From Veillonella sp. CHU740 (lineage in GTDB: Bacteria; Bacillota; Negativicutes; Veillonellales; Veillonellaceae): DNA of 64,000 nt. The stretch covers positions 186,001-250,000 of the forward strand of contig NZ_RQVD01000001.1 of assembly GCF_003992055.1 (NCBI RefSeq), read 5' to 3'. The translations under genes were made by a program, and so were the position numbers. Positions 1 to 8,765 of the stretch are shown one piece after another (position 1 is the first letter of the stretch; every line of letters starts with the position of its first letter). The notes under the pieces were generated by a model. It did no database searches. It had not been told where the DNA came from and saw only the letters and a program-made list of their open reading frames with translations.

Positions 1-772
1 CAGCGAAGCCCCATTTAGCTAATACTTCGCTAGCCTCTTTGCTTGTTAGGTACGCATAGAAATCTTCTGTTAATTTATTTTGGTTCTTTTTCACGATACC
101 AATTGGATATTCAATAGGTGCATGTAATTTCGCATCTACAGTAGCAGAAATATCTACTTTGTCTTTCAATGCCAACGCATCTGTTTTATATACAAATCCT
201 ACATCAGCAGCACCTTCTGCAATGTAAGCGCCTACTGCTTTTACGTCTTTTGCAAATACGATATTAGGTTCTACTGCATCCCATAGATTCGCTTTTGTTA
301 AAGATTCTTTCGCATATTTACCAGCTGGTACCGTTTCTACTGTACCGATAGCTACGCGTTTTACATTTGTAATATTGTCCAATGTAACTGCATCTTTCCC
401 TTTTGGTACGATCATCACCAATGTGTTAGCTACAAATGGACGAATGTTATCCATCAAGCCTTTTTCGTTCAATTGATCCATGTTCTTTTTGTTCGCAGAA
501 ATAAAGATACTGGATGGTGCGCCTTCTTCAATTTGTTGACGTAATGTACCAGATCCAGCATACACAACATTAATTTGTTCTGGCTTCAAGTTGTGTTTTT
601 TCACATAGTCTGCTTTTAACTCTTCCAACGCCCCTTGCATACTAGCTGCTGCAGATACAGTAATCGTTTCTGTTGTGGATGGTGCTGTAGACGATGTATC
701 CCCTTGTCCACCGCAACCTGCTAATGCCAACATGCCTGCCATCATTAAACCTACTAACCAATTTCGCTTCAT
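1..772 (-). CDS. modA: Molybdate ABC transporter substrate-binding lipoprotein ModA (3' end outside window)
   Basis: Open reading frame entering from the left edge; about 257 residues are visible and the family is usually 250-270, so only the extreme C-terminus is missing. The N-terminus is a lipoprotein signal peptide: MKRN, a hydrophobic stretch, and lipobox LAGC with the acceptor Cys at about residue 20. The mature part matches the molybdate/tungstate-binding fold, including VSAAASMQGAL, then VVYAGSGTLRQQIEEGAP, and a later AIGTVETVPAGKYAKE segment. It would bind oxyanion at the outer face of the inner membrane and deliver it to ModBC, expected just left of the window. Two adjacent ATGs (775 and 772) follow a GGGAGGA ribosome site; the second gives better spacing. 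Confidence 0.88.
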   Translation of the reverse strand, partial: MKRNWLVGLMMAGMLALAGCGGQGDTSSTAPSTTETITVSAAASMQGALEELKADYVKKHNLKPEQINVVYAGSGTLRQQIEEGAPSSIFISANKKNMDQLNEKGLMDNIRPFVANTLVMIVPKGKDAVTLDNITNVKRVAIGTVETVPAGKYAKESLTKANLWDAVEPNIVFAKDVKAVGAYIAEGAADVGFVYKTDALALKDKVDISATVDAKLHAPIEYPIGIVKKNQNKLTEDFYAYLTSKEASEVLAKWGFA

Positions 773-911
773 CATGATATCCTCCCTTTAAAAATATATA
801 ATAGAAGCTTACTACATGATTTTATTATACTTCATGTGTCACAATAATGAAATGACTTTGCTTACATATGATACAATAAATATGACAACTAGATTACCTA
901 AGGAGTGTTTT

Positions 912-1892
912 ATGGAATTATTTTTTCACATCATACTGACAAGTATTGTCCCCATCTTATTACTCACCCTCATGGGCGTTCTATTAGATCGATGGTTCCA
1001 CCTCGATTTGCGAACATTGAGTAAACTTAATTTTTATCTATTCCTACCCGCCTATATTTTGAAATCTTTTTATGTCACTGACTTAAACAGTGAAAGCTTC
1101 GAAATATTCGCCTGTGCTCTCATTATCTTATTTGCTAATAGTTTACTCGCTGGCATCGTAGCCAAATGGCAGGGCTATAGTATGGGAAAAACGGAAATTG
1201 TGCGCAACGCTACTATGTTTTCTAACATTGGTAACCTTGGTGTTGCTCTTGGTACCTTTGTCTTTGCCAACGATCCGTACATCATCGACGGAGCCACTCC
1301 CTATTTACATGATGGCGTGATTGCTATTATTGCTACCTTCATTATCCAAACTATTTTCTGCAATTCTCTTGGCTTTTATCAGGCGGGTAAAGGAAAGCTC
1401 ACTACACGTGATTCGATTCGCACTATATTGCATATTCCCATCATTTACTGTGTGCCTTTATCTATATTGGCGCATTACTATAGCCCTATCGACCTTACAC
1501 AAACTATCATATGGGGGCCTCTCGACATATTTGGCCGCTGCTTTGTAGGGGCTGCTATGCTAACTTTAGGGGTACAACTCAACCGTACACCTTGGAACTT
1601 TGTAAAGAAAGATGTGCTCATCACATCTGCATTGCGATTGATTGCAGGACCTATCGTAGCTCTCGCTGTCGTATTGCCCATTACTATGTATTACATGCCA
1701 CTGCAAGCAATTGCAGCACAAAGTATTATCATTGCCTACGCAGTACCATCAGCGGTCAATACAGCCCTCATGGCAGTCGAAATGAATAATCATCCCGAGC
1801 TGGCTACACAAATTGTGCTGGCCACTACGGTGTTGTCTTCTTTTACAATGCCACTGGCTATTTTGTTGGCATACTACGTATTCCCCTTATAA
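912..1892 (+). CDS. AEC family (auxin efflux carrier-like) permease
   Basis: About 326-residue, very hydrophobic protein with roughly ten predicted membrane segments split into two halves, typical of AEC permeases (malate, malonate or other organic-acid carriers in bacteria). Features seen: N-terminal ILTSIVPILLLTLMGVLLDR, the conserved FSNIGNLGVALG segment in the first half, and AYAVPSAVNTALMAVEM near the end, matching the second half-repeat. The longer frame starts at 816, but the ATG at 912 has TAAGGAG just upstream and begins at the normal family N-terminus. Substrate cannot be read from sequence. It is divergent from modA and followed by its own terminator. Confidence 0.8.
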   Translation: MELFFHIILTSIVPILLLTLMGVLLDRWFHLDLRTLSKLNFYLFLPAYILKSFYVTDLNSESFEIFACALIILFANSLLAGIVAKWQGYSMGKTEIVRNATMFSNIGNLGVALGTFVFANDPYIIDGATPYLHDGVIAIIATFIIQTIFCNSLGFYQAGKGKLTTRDSIRTILHIPIIYCVPLSILAHYYSPIDLTQTIIWGPLDIFGRCFVGAAMLTLGVQLNRTPWNFVKKDVLITSALRLIAGPIVALAVVLPITMYYMPLQAIAAQSIIIAYAVPSAVNTALMAVEMNNHPELATQIVLATTVLSSFTMPLAILLAYYVFPL

Positions 1893-1978
1893 CTAACAAC
1901 CTTATACATTCATTCACTTGATATGTATATAGACAAACTTATACCGATACATGCAATGAATGACGTTAGATATTTAGA

Positions 1979-2024
1979 AAAAACTATCCCACACTGTGTC
2001 AATACAGTATAGGATAGTTTTTTT
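1979..2024 (+). terminator. Rho-independent terminator of the AEC permease gene
   Basis: Inverted repeat AAACTATCC / GGATAGTTT with an inner ACTGT/ACAGT stem, followed by a run of T on the + strand. Confidence 0.8.
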
Positions 2025-2030
2025 CATGCA

Positions 2031-2056
2031 AAAAGGGCTGCTATTGCAGCCCTTTC
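2031..2056 (-). terminator. Rho-independent terminator of the arsR-type operon
   Basis: Perfect stem AAAGGGCTGC / GCAGCCCTTT; on the minus strand the stem is followed by TTTTTG. It sits just past the stop of the regulator gene. Confidence 0.75.
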
Positions 2057-2069
2057 ACATCGTATTATT

Positions 2070-2366
2070 TTATTGATGGCCTACATGTTCTAAGCCCTGA
2101 CGAATCAAAACGATAACGTGGTCATCATTCAAACGATACCAAGCCGTTTTACCTTCTTTTCTAAATGTTACGAGTCTTGCTTGACGCAATACACGCAACT
2201 GGTGAGATATAGCCGATTGACCCATATCCATCGCATCTGCAATTTCAGTGACACACATTTCTTTCTGAAGCAGATGTCTAACAATACGCAAGCGCGTTGG
2301 ATCACCTAGGACCTTAAATAGTTCAGCTAACAATTGTGTTTCCAACTCTTGTTGATTTGTTTCCAT
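2070..2366 (-). CDS. ArsR/SmtB family metal-sensing repressor (CzrA-like)
   Basis: Small winged-helix repressor of about 98 residues. FKVLGDPTRLRIVRHLL, the recognition helix SAISHQLRVLRQARLV and the wing RKEGKTAWYRL are classical for the family. The last helix carries D-x-H-x10-H-x2-H, the alpha-5 metal site of Zn/Co sensors such as CzrA and SmtB, so zinc or cobalt sensing is likely. A Cys in EMCVTEIAD lies where ArsR/CadC sensors use cysteines. I prefer ATG 2366 with GCGAGG upstream over the GTG at 2399, which overlaps the preceding stop. It is last in an operon with two membrane proteins, not with an obvious metal exporter. Confidence 0.85.
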   Translation of the reverse strand: METNQQELETQLLAELFKVLGDPTRLRIVRHLLQKEMCVTEIADAMDMGQSAISHQLRVLRQARLVTFRKEGKTAWYRLNDDHVIVLIRQGLEHVGHQ

Positions 2367-2398
2367 CTTAACCTCGCTATCATAACAATTATACGACA

Positions 2399-3031
2399 CT
2401 ATTCCTTACTATTTGATGTTTCTATTATATCATCTTTTTTCGGTTCTGTATCGCCAATTTTTTCTAATAATACTCGAGAATCCTTTTCTTGATCCACTAC
2501 ACTTTCAGGAACAGCTAATTCTAGAGGTACACCTTTGGCATACACCCCAGTCATAACGCCATATCCATCTTTAATTTTAAGTGTCCCAATCAAAGTTCCT
2601 TTATAATTCGTATAAAATTTGCTATCTACTTTTGTGAGATCTACTTTCACACGATTGAAAGGTATAGCAAATTCCACCACCCCATGGTCAAAATGCTTGA
2701 CTCTGGCCCGAATATACTCTTCCTCTGTAGGCTTCACGTCAGTAGCTCCCACAACTTGTAATATCCCTGTAGGTTTTGGTGTAACCAGTACATATACTTC
2801 ATGACCTTCTTCAGGAATATCCTTTCCTTGCCAAGTCGCATAAGACCCTAAGAACTCTACATCTAAGTAATCCGATGGAACCCAGCCCAGATGTCGGCTT
2901 ACTTTAACAGGCCACTGATACTCAGCTCCACCTTGCAATAAAGTAGTATATCGTTGCTGAATATAAAACTGACTCAATACAGCAGCAATCACAGCGAGTC
3001 CAAAGAAGATCCATTTTTTTATTCCTTTCAT
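2399..3031 (-). CDS. GDYXXLXY domain-containing membrane-anchored protein
   Basis: 210 residues: one N-terminal membrane segment (about residues 7-24), then an extracytoplasmic domain. This domain usually accompanies DUF2157 proteins, as here: the start codon overlaps the stop of the upstream DUF2157 gene (3028/3031), implying translational coupling. Characteristic segments are DYLDVEFLGSYATWQ and, later, EVYVLVTPKP and GVVEFAIPFNR. No catalytic residues are evident and the family's function is unknown; a partner role with the DUF2157 protein in the envelope is an inference from the constant pairing. Confidence 0.75.
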   Translation of the reverse strand: MKGIKKWIFFGLAVIAAVLSQFYIQQRYTTLLQGGAEYQWPVKVSRHLGWVPSDYLDVEFLGSYATWQGKDIPEEGHEVYVLVTPKPTGILQVVGATDVKPTEEEYIRARVKHFDHGVVEFAIPFNRVKVDLTKVDSKFYTNYKGTLIGTLKIKDGYGVMTGVYAKGVPLELAVPESVVDQEKDSRVLLEKIGDTEPKKDDIIETSNSKE

Positions 3032-4449
3032 AGATCCTCCTTCCTTGTTACTTCCTCTGTATCTACAGTGGAAGTAGGTGTTTCTGGTGAAAACTCTGCA
3101 TCCATATCAGATGTAGGTAATGCCTCTACTTGCCGTTGTACTTGACGAATCCGTTGATTGACTGCGGATCGTTGTTGGCCTTTGCGCCACAAATACAGCG
3201 CATTGATACCCAAGACAATCAGGCCTAGTACCAAGAATGACACGCCTCTTTCAATAAACGTAAAGCTAGGGTCAAAAAAACGCGCCCCAAACATAGCAAT
3301 TAATGTTACCACCGCACCATTTAATAAGCTCATCTTTTTAACCATGGTCCCTCTAATAAATGTTCCCAAGGCTGCGATTAAAATATAAGCATTAAACAAG
3401 ATCGATGTAACAATAGGTGTGGCCCCTGATACAGCTAGGATATATCCACCAAACACTGTAAACGGTATAAACCCAATACAAGCCTCAATGCGTCGCCCTA
3501 CTAGTAGTCGACGTAACAGCGTTCCTGCAAAAAATAAACTGCACACCATGAGCACCCAAATCCACCAAGCCATTGTACTGTCTGCGATACGAATCCATGT
3601 TCCAATATACGTGCCTTCTACAATCGTATAGAGCATCGCAATAGCACCAACACCTTTACAAGGAAGAGCCAATAAAGCAATTCGTTTCTCCAATGTACCT
3701 AGCGCATACGTAACGGCCGCTAATACGCTGATAAAGAAAAGATTCATCTGTGGTTCATAGGTAGAAAGGATGAAAAAGACCTCTCCAAAGATAGCGCCAA
3801 TAAAAGCCCAAGCCACCCACATCAACAATGGATCTGTATTCGTTTGATTTTGCTCAAACCTCCGTAGAAAGTATGGTACGGCAAGCACCAATAATCCACC
3901 TACTGCTAACGGCCCTACCCAAGCATTTAAGGCATGATTTGAGAAACTCCACCCCAATACACCGATGAGATAAAAAATCATACCTACACCTGAGTTCAGG
4001 ATGTAGATGATCGGCAATGAGCAACATAAGATAATCAGCACGTAGAGTCCTATATGTTCTCCTGTGTAATATGTATCTGCCACTAAAAAAGTAGCTGTCG
4101 TCAATACTCCCATATAGATGAGCGTAATCACTTCTGCTGCTACACTAGCGGGCTTTGCTTTCCATACACCAAAAGCTGCTACCACCATAGACAGGAGTAA
4201 CATCGCTAAAGACCAATCAAAGCGTCCATTAGGGGAAAATCCATACCAATATCCCGCAAATAAGAGGATAATACCCAATACAATGAGCATGGCTCCGCCT
4301 AGTACAGTGATAAGTCGCGTCCAAGATGGGCCTTCTTTTGGAATATACCCATACTTGAGTTGCAACTGTTGACTTTGTTCCTCTGTAATAAGTCCATCTG
4401 CTTTCCACTGTGCTAGTTCCTCATGAAGCCAACGTATATGTTTTACATT
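3028..4449 (-). CDS. DUF2157 domain-containing polytopic membrane protein
   Basis: About 473 residues. An N-terminal cytoplasmic segment of about 40 residues (WLHEELAQWKADGLITEEQSQ..LKYGY, the signature of DUF2157) precedes some 12-14 hydrophobic segments and a charged, Glu/Thr-rich C-terminal tail. The frame opens at 4464, but ATG 4449 (MNVKH) starts nearer the domain and lies after GGAGAGG. It is first in a three-gene unit with the GDYXXLXY protein and the metal-type repressor, so the repressor may control envelope proteins of unknown function. No transporter signature is recognised. Confidence 0.72.
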   Translation of the reverse strand, partial: NVKHIRWLHEELAQWKADGLITEEQSQQLQLKYGYIPKEGPSWTRLITVLGGAMLIVLGIILLFAGYWYGFSPNGRFDWSLAMLLLSMVVAAFGVWKAKPASVAAEVITLIYMGVLTTATFLVADTYYTGEHIGLYVLIILCCSLPIIYILNSGVGMIFYLIGVLGWSFSNHALNAWVGPLAVGGLLVLAVPYFLRRFEQNQTNTDPLLMWVAWAFIGAIFGEVFFILSTYEPQMNLFFISVLAAVTYALGTLEKRIALLALPCKGVGAIAMLYTIVEGTYIGTWIRIADSTMAWWIWVLMVCSLFFAGTLLRRLLVGRRIEACIGFIPFTVFGGYILAVSGATPIVTSILFNAYILIAALGTFIRGTMVKKMSLLNGAVVTLIAMFGARFFDPSFTFIERGVSFLVLGLIVLGINALYLWRKGQQRSAVNQRIRQVQRQVEALPTSDMDAEFSPETPTSTVDTEEVTRKEDL

Positions 4450-4467
4450 CATAAGCCTCTCCATAGA

Positions 4468-4498
4468 AAAAGGCTTTGCTCCTAGAACAAAGCCTTAT
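4468..4498 (-). terminator. Rho-independent terminator after the stress-protein gene
   Basis: Stem AAGGCTTTG / CAAAGCCTT with an 8-9 base loop, followed on the minus strand by TTTTTC. It separates the usp gene from the DUF2157 operon. Confidence 0.75.
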
Positions 4499-4504
4499 AT
4501 CCTA

Positions 4505-4951
4505 TTATTTAACAATCAATACCGGACATGTGGAATGACTGGTTACATAGCTACTTACGCTACCCATAAACAAGCCTTTCAATGGCCCCAATCCACGGCT
4601 CCCCATAACAATTAAATCTGCATCATATTTTTTAGCTACCGCTAATACAGCAGGTCCAGGAGAACCTACTTCAAAGACACATTTTACTTTCATATCTGCT
4701 GGCACATCTGCTGCCACTTCGCCCAAGATTTTTTTGCCAGTTTCTTCCATATCTTCTGCAATTTGCTCAGACACATAGCCACCACTAATTGGAGTTTGGT
4801 CAAAGTTAGAAATTGCGGATACAATATTGGCTACATGCACTAAAATCAATTCCGCATCATTACGTTTCACGATTGCCAATGCATGTTCTAACGCTCTTTT
4901 ACCATTTTCCGATCCATCTGCAGGAACAATTATTTTTTTATATTCCACCAT
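4505..4951 (-). CDS. Universal stress protein, UspA family, ATP-binding type
   Basis: 148 residues, the normal length of a single-domain Usp. It starts KKIIVPADGSENGKRALEHA, with the Asp that contacts adenine, and ends with the nucleotide-binding signature GSRGLGPLKGLFMGSVS, fitting G-x2-G-x9-G(S/T), so it should bind ATP like the MJ0577 subgroup. Cytoplasmic. Monocistronic: the next gene upstream is 500 bp away and a terminator follows. Role in stress survival is family knowledge; the specific trigger is not visible. Confidence 0.88.
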   Translation of the reverse strand: MVEYKKIIVPADGSENGKRALEHALAIVKRNDAELILVHVANIVSAISNFDQTPISGGYVSEQIAEDMEETGKKILGEVAADVPADMKVKCVFEVGSPGPAVLAVAKKYDADLIVMGSRGLGPLKGLFMGSVSSYVTSHSTCPVLIVK

Positions 4952-5482
4952 AGTAAGACCTCCTCCATATATTCATACGCTACTATGTAATATCCCTATA
5001 TCATGTATATTCGACATAGTCTTGAAAATTCCTTTTCTGTACTCTTATTGTCTCACAAAATTCTAATCTTCGCAAATGAAACTTGCGTCACGATGATATC
5101 TTTATGGTGTTCTTTATCTGCTGGCTAGCAAAGGGAAGACCGTGGCACACCTCTCCACAAACTGATACTCCGTTAGGTTTGCTCCGAGGTATGCCACGTT
5201 CTTCTTACTGCACCCTGAAATGGTAAAAGAACACCTACAAGAGTATATCCTACCACTGCGTTTCTACGGAGAGGTGTGCTATGTTTGCTTTAGAATATGC
5301 TGCATTCTTCTTGTAATATATATCCTTAAAACTCAAGAACTGCAATTACCATTATCTCAAAATTTTTATTTAAATACATTTTCTTTCATGTACATAGGAT
5401 ACATAAATTTTTTATTCTATATATGTACTTTTACATTATTTTCCTCAAAGTTATAAGGAATAACTCATAAAAGCGTACATTC
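4952..5482. other. Non-coding intergenic segment carrying a dispersed hairpin repeat
   Basis: About 530 bp between the usp and MFS genes. 5131-5207 is a copy of the hairpin repeat described separately. The flank at 5260-5290 has a partial echo of it (GGAGAGGTGTGCTATG). No convincing coding frame: the short open frames here lack ribosome sites and homology. The remainder is AT-rich and probably contains the promoters of the two flanking leftward genes. Confidence 0.6.
5131..5207 (-). repeat. Dispersed palindromic intergenic repeat, copy 1
   Basis: Imperfect stem GAAGACCGTGGCA / TGCCACGTTCTTC enclosing CCACAAACTGATAC and GTTAGGTTTGCTCC. The same core (GGAGCAAACCTA then TCAGTTTGTGGA, reverse complement of this copy) recurs at 7178-7216 and 34717-34749. 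Confidence 0.7.
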
Positions 5483-6691
5483 TTATTTTAGTCGAATTAA
5501 TGACAGTAAAATAGCTCCGATGATGGGAGAGATAGATAGTGCCATTAAGGCTGTTTGGTAATTGCCTGTAGCTGTTAATACTGTGGATAATATGATAGGT
5601 GCTGTAAGGGCTCCAATTTGGTTAAACAAGTTCACAAATCCTGCCGTAGTGCCTCGTAGTTCTGGCGGTGCGGCTTGGATAATGATCGCATTTGTAAGAG
5701 GGCTATACATGAAAGCTCCCATACCTAATAGAGGCGCCGTAATATACAACATATCTGGATTGCTTGTATTGGCAAATATCAACAATGCTGGGGAGAATAA
5801 GAACATAACGATAGCCGCTAAATAGTTTCTCGGCAAAGATATTCTGTCAGAAATAAATCCGATAGTTGGCTTTGCAACCACTGCGGCGATGCCATAGAGA
5901 CTCATGATCGCTCCCGCAAAGATTGGTGTTACATGCAATTGTTTCACTAAATACAAGTTAGCCCAAGTGGTCACGCCCCATGTAGTTCCTGTGGCGAAGA
6001 ATCCCATAACAGCTAGTAACAAAATGTTTTTATTCGTTCCTACAAAGCGTAAACTTTGTGCTAACGACATGGACTGCTGCTCTGTTCCTTCTGTTTCTGC
6101 TATGCGGTTCTTTCTGAAAGCTTGTACTTCTTTCACCGTAAATAACGCCAAGAAGAACACTACCAAAGGTAATACAGCAGTAATTAAAAATGCCATTTGC
6201 CAACCGTAATTAACCGCTACATACGGTGCATATCCGTTGACTACGGTAATCCCAAAGGATGTACAGCTCATAAAAATACCTACAGCTGTGCCACGTTGCT
6301 CCGCACTAAAATGTTCTCCTATAGCTTTCAAACAAGCAGATTGCACCGGTCCTGATACAATCCCCAAGAGAAATCGCAGCACTAAGCCATATTCGTAACT
6401 TTGTACGGTACTCATGAGACCCGTTACAATCGCCATCGCCACTAAGCTACCTAAAATTGACTTACGATATCCAAATCGATCCGCTAATAATCCACCCGGC
6501 AATACCGTCAAGGCATACCCAAAGTAAAAAGCTGTCAAATACGACGTACCTTGCTGCGCTGTAAATTGCAACGCTTCATTTACAATAGGCATCAAAGATG
6601 ACCACGACAAGCGCATCACAAAACTTAATAAAAAAGTTAACCACAACGTGAGCAATATCCCCGTTTGTGTAAGAGTAAATCCTTTCTTCAT
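5483..6691 (-). CDS. MFS transporter
   Basis: 402 residues with 12 predicted membrane helices, standard for the major facilitator superfamily. Loop 2-3 has GGLLADRFGYRKSIL, matching the G-x3-D-R/K-x-G-R/K-R/K signature. The second half has KPTIGFISDRIS, the equivalent loop 8-9 motif. Short cytoplasmic N-terminus. It resembles the anion:cation symporter/ACS-like subgroup (hexuronate, phthalate, glycerate carriers), but substrate cannot be assigned. Single gene transcribed away from tRNA-Ser. Confidence 0.82.
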   Translation of the reverse strand: MKKGFTLTQTGILLTLWLTFLLSFVMRLSWSSLMPIVNEALQFTAQQGTSYLTAFYFGYALTVLPGGLLADRFGYRKSILGSLVAMAIVTGLMSTVQSYEYGLVLRFLLGIVSGPVQSACLKAIGEHFSAEQRGTAVGIFMSCTSFGITVVNGYAPYVAVNYGWQMAFLITAVLPLVVFFLALFTVKEVQAFRKNRIAETEGTEQQSMSLAQSLRFVGTNKNILLLAVMGFFATGTTWGVTTWANLYLVKQLHVTPIFAGAIMSLYGIAAVVAKPTIGFISDRISLPRNYLAAIVMFLFSPALLIFANTSNPDMLYITAPLLGMGAFMYSPLTNAIIIQAAPPELRGTTAGFVNLFNQIGALTAPIILSTVLTATGNYQTALMALSISPIIGAILLSLIRLK

Positions 6692-6791
6692 ACCATACCT
6701 CCTATGGCGTACTTCAAATCATATTCTGTAATATGCATACGATTATAACATATGTGACATGATTTTACATTAAATATATATCACATTGTAA

Positions 6792-6821
6792 TTGACAAAC
6801 ACTCTACTTCAATGATAGACT
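6792..6821 (+). promoter_or_regulatory. Sigma-70 type promoter of the tRNA-Ser gene
   Basis: TTGACA at 6792-6797, an 18-bp spacer and TAGACT at 6816-6821, about 20 bp before the mature tRNA start. Confidence 0.55.
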
Positions 6822-6840
6822 ATTACTAGTTTTTATATTT

Positions 6841-6929
6841 GGAGAGGTGTCCGAGTGGTTTAAGGAGCTGGTCTTGAAAACCAGTGACTCCGCAAGGGGC
6901 CGTGGGTTCGAATCCCACCCTCTCCGCCA
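6841..6929 (+). tRNA. tRNA-Ser (anticodon UGA)
   Basis: Complete class II tRNA of 89 nt including encoded CCA. Acceptor stem GGAGAGG/CCTCTCC with discriminator G. Anticodon stem CTGGT/ACCAG enclosing CTTGAAA, so anticodon TGA. Long variable arm TGACTCCGCAAGGGGCCG, as expected for serine. T-loop GTTCGAATC. Followed by a terminator. Confidence 0.96.
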
Positions 6930-6933
6930 CAAT

Positions 6934-6964
6934 AAGCTGTTACCAATATGGTAGCAGCTTTTTA
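6934..6964 (+). terminator. Rho-independent terminator after tRNA-Ser
   Basis: AAGCTG-T-TACC / GGTA-G-CAGCTT stem followed by TTTTTA. Confidence 0.75.
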
Positions 6965-6970
6965 GTTTCC

Positions 6971-7053
6971 TCCGTAGAATCGCAGGTATGCGTAATCGCC
7001 TCGTGGCGTTCCTTACTATCTACATTACACAAATACGAGAAGAGCACGGTGTA
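6971..7053 (+). repeat. Degenerate direct repeat unit A of a noncoding repeat cluster
   Basis: About 83 bp beginning TCCGTAGAATCGCAG and ending AAGAGCACGGTGTAC. The same unit recurs at 7267-7350 with scattered substitutions, and its second half recurs at 34662-34710. The 6965-7451 interval holds no supported gene; the open frames in it are on alternate strands across these repeats. Confidence 0.72.
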
Positions 7054-7266
7054 CTCCCCCACCGCTGAGCACCCTCCCAAAATAACGGCACAGGCTATAG
7101 GACCCACGGTATACATCAAAAGTATGTGGCGGTCCCTTATTACAGCAAAATAACACATATGCAAAAGAACACGATATATTCCGGAGCAAACCTAACGCTA
7201 GTATCAGTTTGTGGACAAGTCTATCACGCCATATCATCAACGTTCTATGACTCCAGCAATCACCCT

Positions 7267-7350
7267 TCCGTAGAATCGCAGTTGTGCGTAGTAGCCTCGT
7301 GGCATTTCTTACTATCTGCATCATACAAACACAAGAAGAGCACGGTGTGC
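7267..7350 (+). repeat. Degenerate direct repeat unit B
   Basis: Second copy of the unit at 6971-7053, 296 bp downstream: TCCGTAGAATCGCAG, CCTCGTGGC, CTTACTATCT and AAGAGCACGGTGT are conserved in order. It runs directly into the palindrome at 7334-7402. Between the two units, 7178-7216 holds the GGAGCAAACCTA...TCAGTTTGTGGA core shared with the other loci. Confidence 0.72.
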
Positions 7351-7402
7351 CCCGAACAAACATTATGAAATACCGTTTGTGAGGGGGATACCGTGCTCTT
7401 CC
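7334..7402 (+). repeat. Dispersed palindromic intergenic repeat, copy 2
   Basis: Stem AAGAGCACGGT / ACCGTGCTCTT with a loop of about 45 bp containing an inner ACAAAC / GTTTGT pairing. It lies about 50 bp past the uracil permease stop and may act as its transcript-end hairpin. Confidence 0.7.
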
Positions 7403-7451
7403 CTTTGCAATATTTAGTTAAGATCGCCACAGGCTGCATAGCAGAACAAGA

Positions 7452-8729
7452 TTAGTCCTTGAGATCCTGATTCCCAAGTCCTGTTTTACGTAAGATAGCA
7501 AAGATAACACTCAATACAATCGCTGTTACCGTTGCCAATCCCATACCTTGTAATACTACTGGGCCAATCGCTAATTTAGCATTGCTAAGACCTACTACTA
7601 ATACGATAGAGGATAAAATTAAGTTAGTAGATTTTGTATAATCTACTTTACGTTCTACAAGCATACGCAATCCAGATGCCGCAATGATGCCGAATAACAA
7701 GATACTTACGCCACCCATAACTGGTACTGGAATCGCATGAATCAATGCTGCTACTTTACCAACAAAAGAGAATAGAATCGCAAGTACTGCTGCACCAGCG
7801 ATGACAAATGTACTATATACACGAGTGATTGCCATAACACCAATATTTTCACCATATGTTGTATTCGGTGTAGCCCCAAATAGACCCGATAAAATATTGG
7901 ATATACCATCAGCAAATAGAGAACGACTCAAGCCTGGCTCTTTCATCAAATCACGACCAATGATATTACTTGTTACCACAATGTGACCAACGTGCTCTGC
8001 AAACACTACGAATAACGCAGGCATAATCATCAAGATTGCATTGATATTAAATTCTGGCTCATAAAAATGTGGGAAGGCAAACCATGCTGCATTTTCTACG
8101 CCACTGAAATCTACCACACCCATAATAGCAGCTGCTACATAACCAGAAACAACGCCAATTAATACAGGGATGACTGCAAAGAATCCACGGAACAATACGG
8201 TACCCAAGATTGTCACACTTAAGGAGAATAATGATAAGAATAATGCTTGTTCATGAGTCATACCAAAGGTTTGCCATTGGTCGCCTATGATACCTGCCAT
8301 GCCCATAGCTACTGGTGCTACTTCTAAACCGATAACCGCTACAATGGCACCCATCGCCGCTGGTGGGAACAATACATCAATCCATTTGATACCGATAAAT
8401 TTGACCAATAATGCCAACAACATAAAGGAGATACCAAATGCAATGAAACCACCTTGTGCAGCGCCATAGCTCATACCAGATGCTACGACAGCACTTACAG
8501 GTCCAATGAAAGCAAAGCTAGATCCTAAGTAGGAAGGAATCTTTCCTTGACAAATCAATACGTATAAAATCGTACCGATACCGTTCATAAATAAAGAAGT
8601 AGCTGGATCTACTTTCAACAAGAACGGTACGAGTACAGTAGCCCCAAACATAGCAAATAAATGTTGGAAACTAAGTGGTAATAACTTAGCCAACGAAGGG
8701 CGTTCGTGAACATCAATAAAATCTTTCAT
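7452..8729 (-). CDS. uraA: Uracil permease (NCS2 family, UraA type)
   Basis: 425 residues, about 14 membrane spans, in the nucleobase:cation symporter-2 family. It opens HERPSLAKLLPLSFQHLFAMFGATVLVPFLL, the conserved QH motif of TM1, followed by the SSFAFIGPVSAVV segment. FAEHVGHIVVTSNIIGRDL carries the substrate-site Glu and ends in GRD. NTTYGENIGVMAITRVYS is the hallmark TM10 region, where Glu contacts uracil in E. coli UraA. Inner-membrane uracil:H+ symport for pyrimidine salvage. Ribosome site AAAGAGATG lies upstream. Xanthine specificity is less likely from these motifs. Confidence 0.88.
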   Translation of the reverse strand: MKDFIDVHERPSLAKLLPLSFQHLFAMFGATVLVPFLLKVDPATSLFMNGIGTILYVLICQGKIPSYLGSSFAFIGPVSAVVASGMSYGAAQGGFIAFGISFMLLALLVKFIGIKWIDVLFPPAAMGAIVAVIGLEVAPVAMGMAGIIGDQWQTFGMTHEQALFLSLFSLSVTILGTVLFRGFFAVIPVLIGVVSGYVAAAIMGVVDFSGVENAAWFAFPHFYEPEFNINAILMIMPALFVVFAEHVGHIVVTSNIIGRDLMKEPGLSRSLFADGISNILSGLFGATPNTTYGENIGVMAITRVYSTFVIAGAAVLAILFSFVGKVAALIHAIPVPVMGGVSILLFGIIAASGLRMLVERKVDYTKSTNLILSSIVLVVGLSNAKLAIGPVVLQGMGLATVTAIVLSVIFAILRKTGLGNQDLKD

Positions 8730-8765
8730 TGTTCATCTCTTTCTGTGCGAATCGCACGTTAACTA

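Noticed and set aside
7025-7363. 112-codon minus-strand open frame and several overlapping frames beside tRNA-Ser
   Set aside because: They run across degenerate direct repeats on both strands, lack ribosome sites and read as low-quality, Cys/Arg-rich translations.
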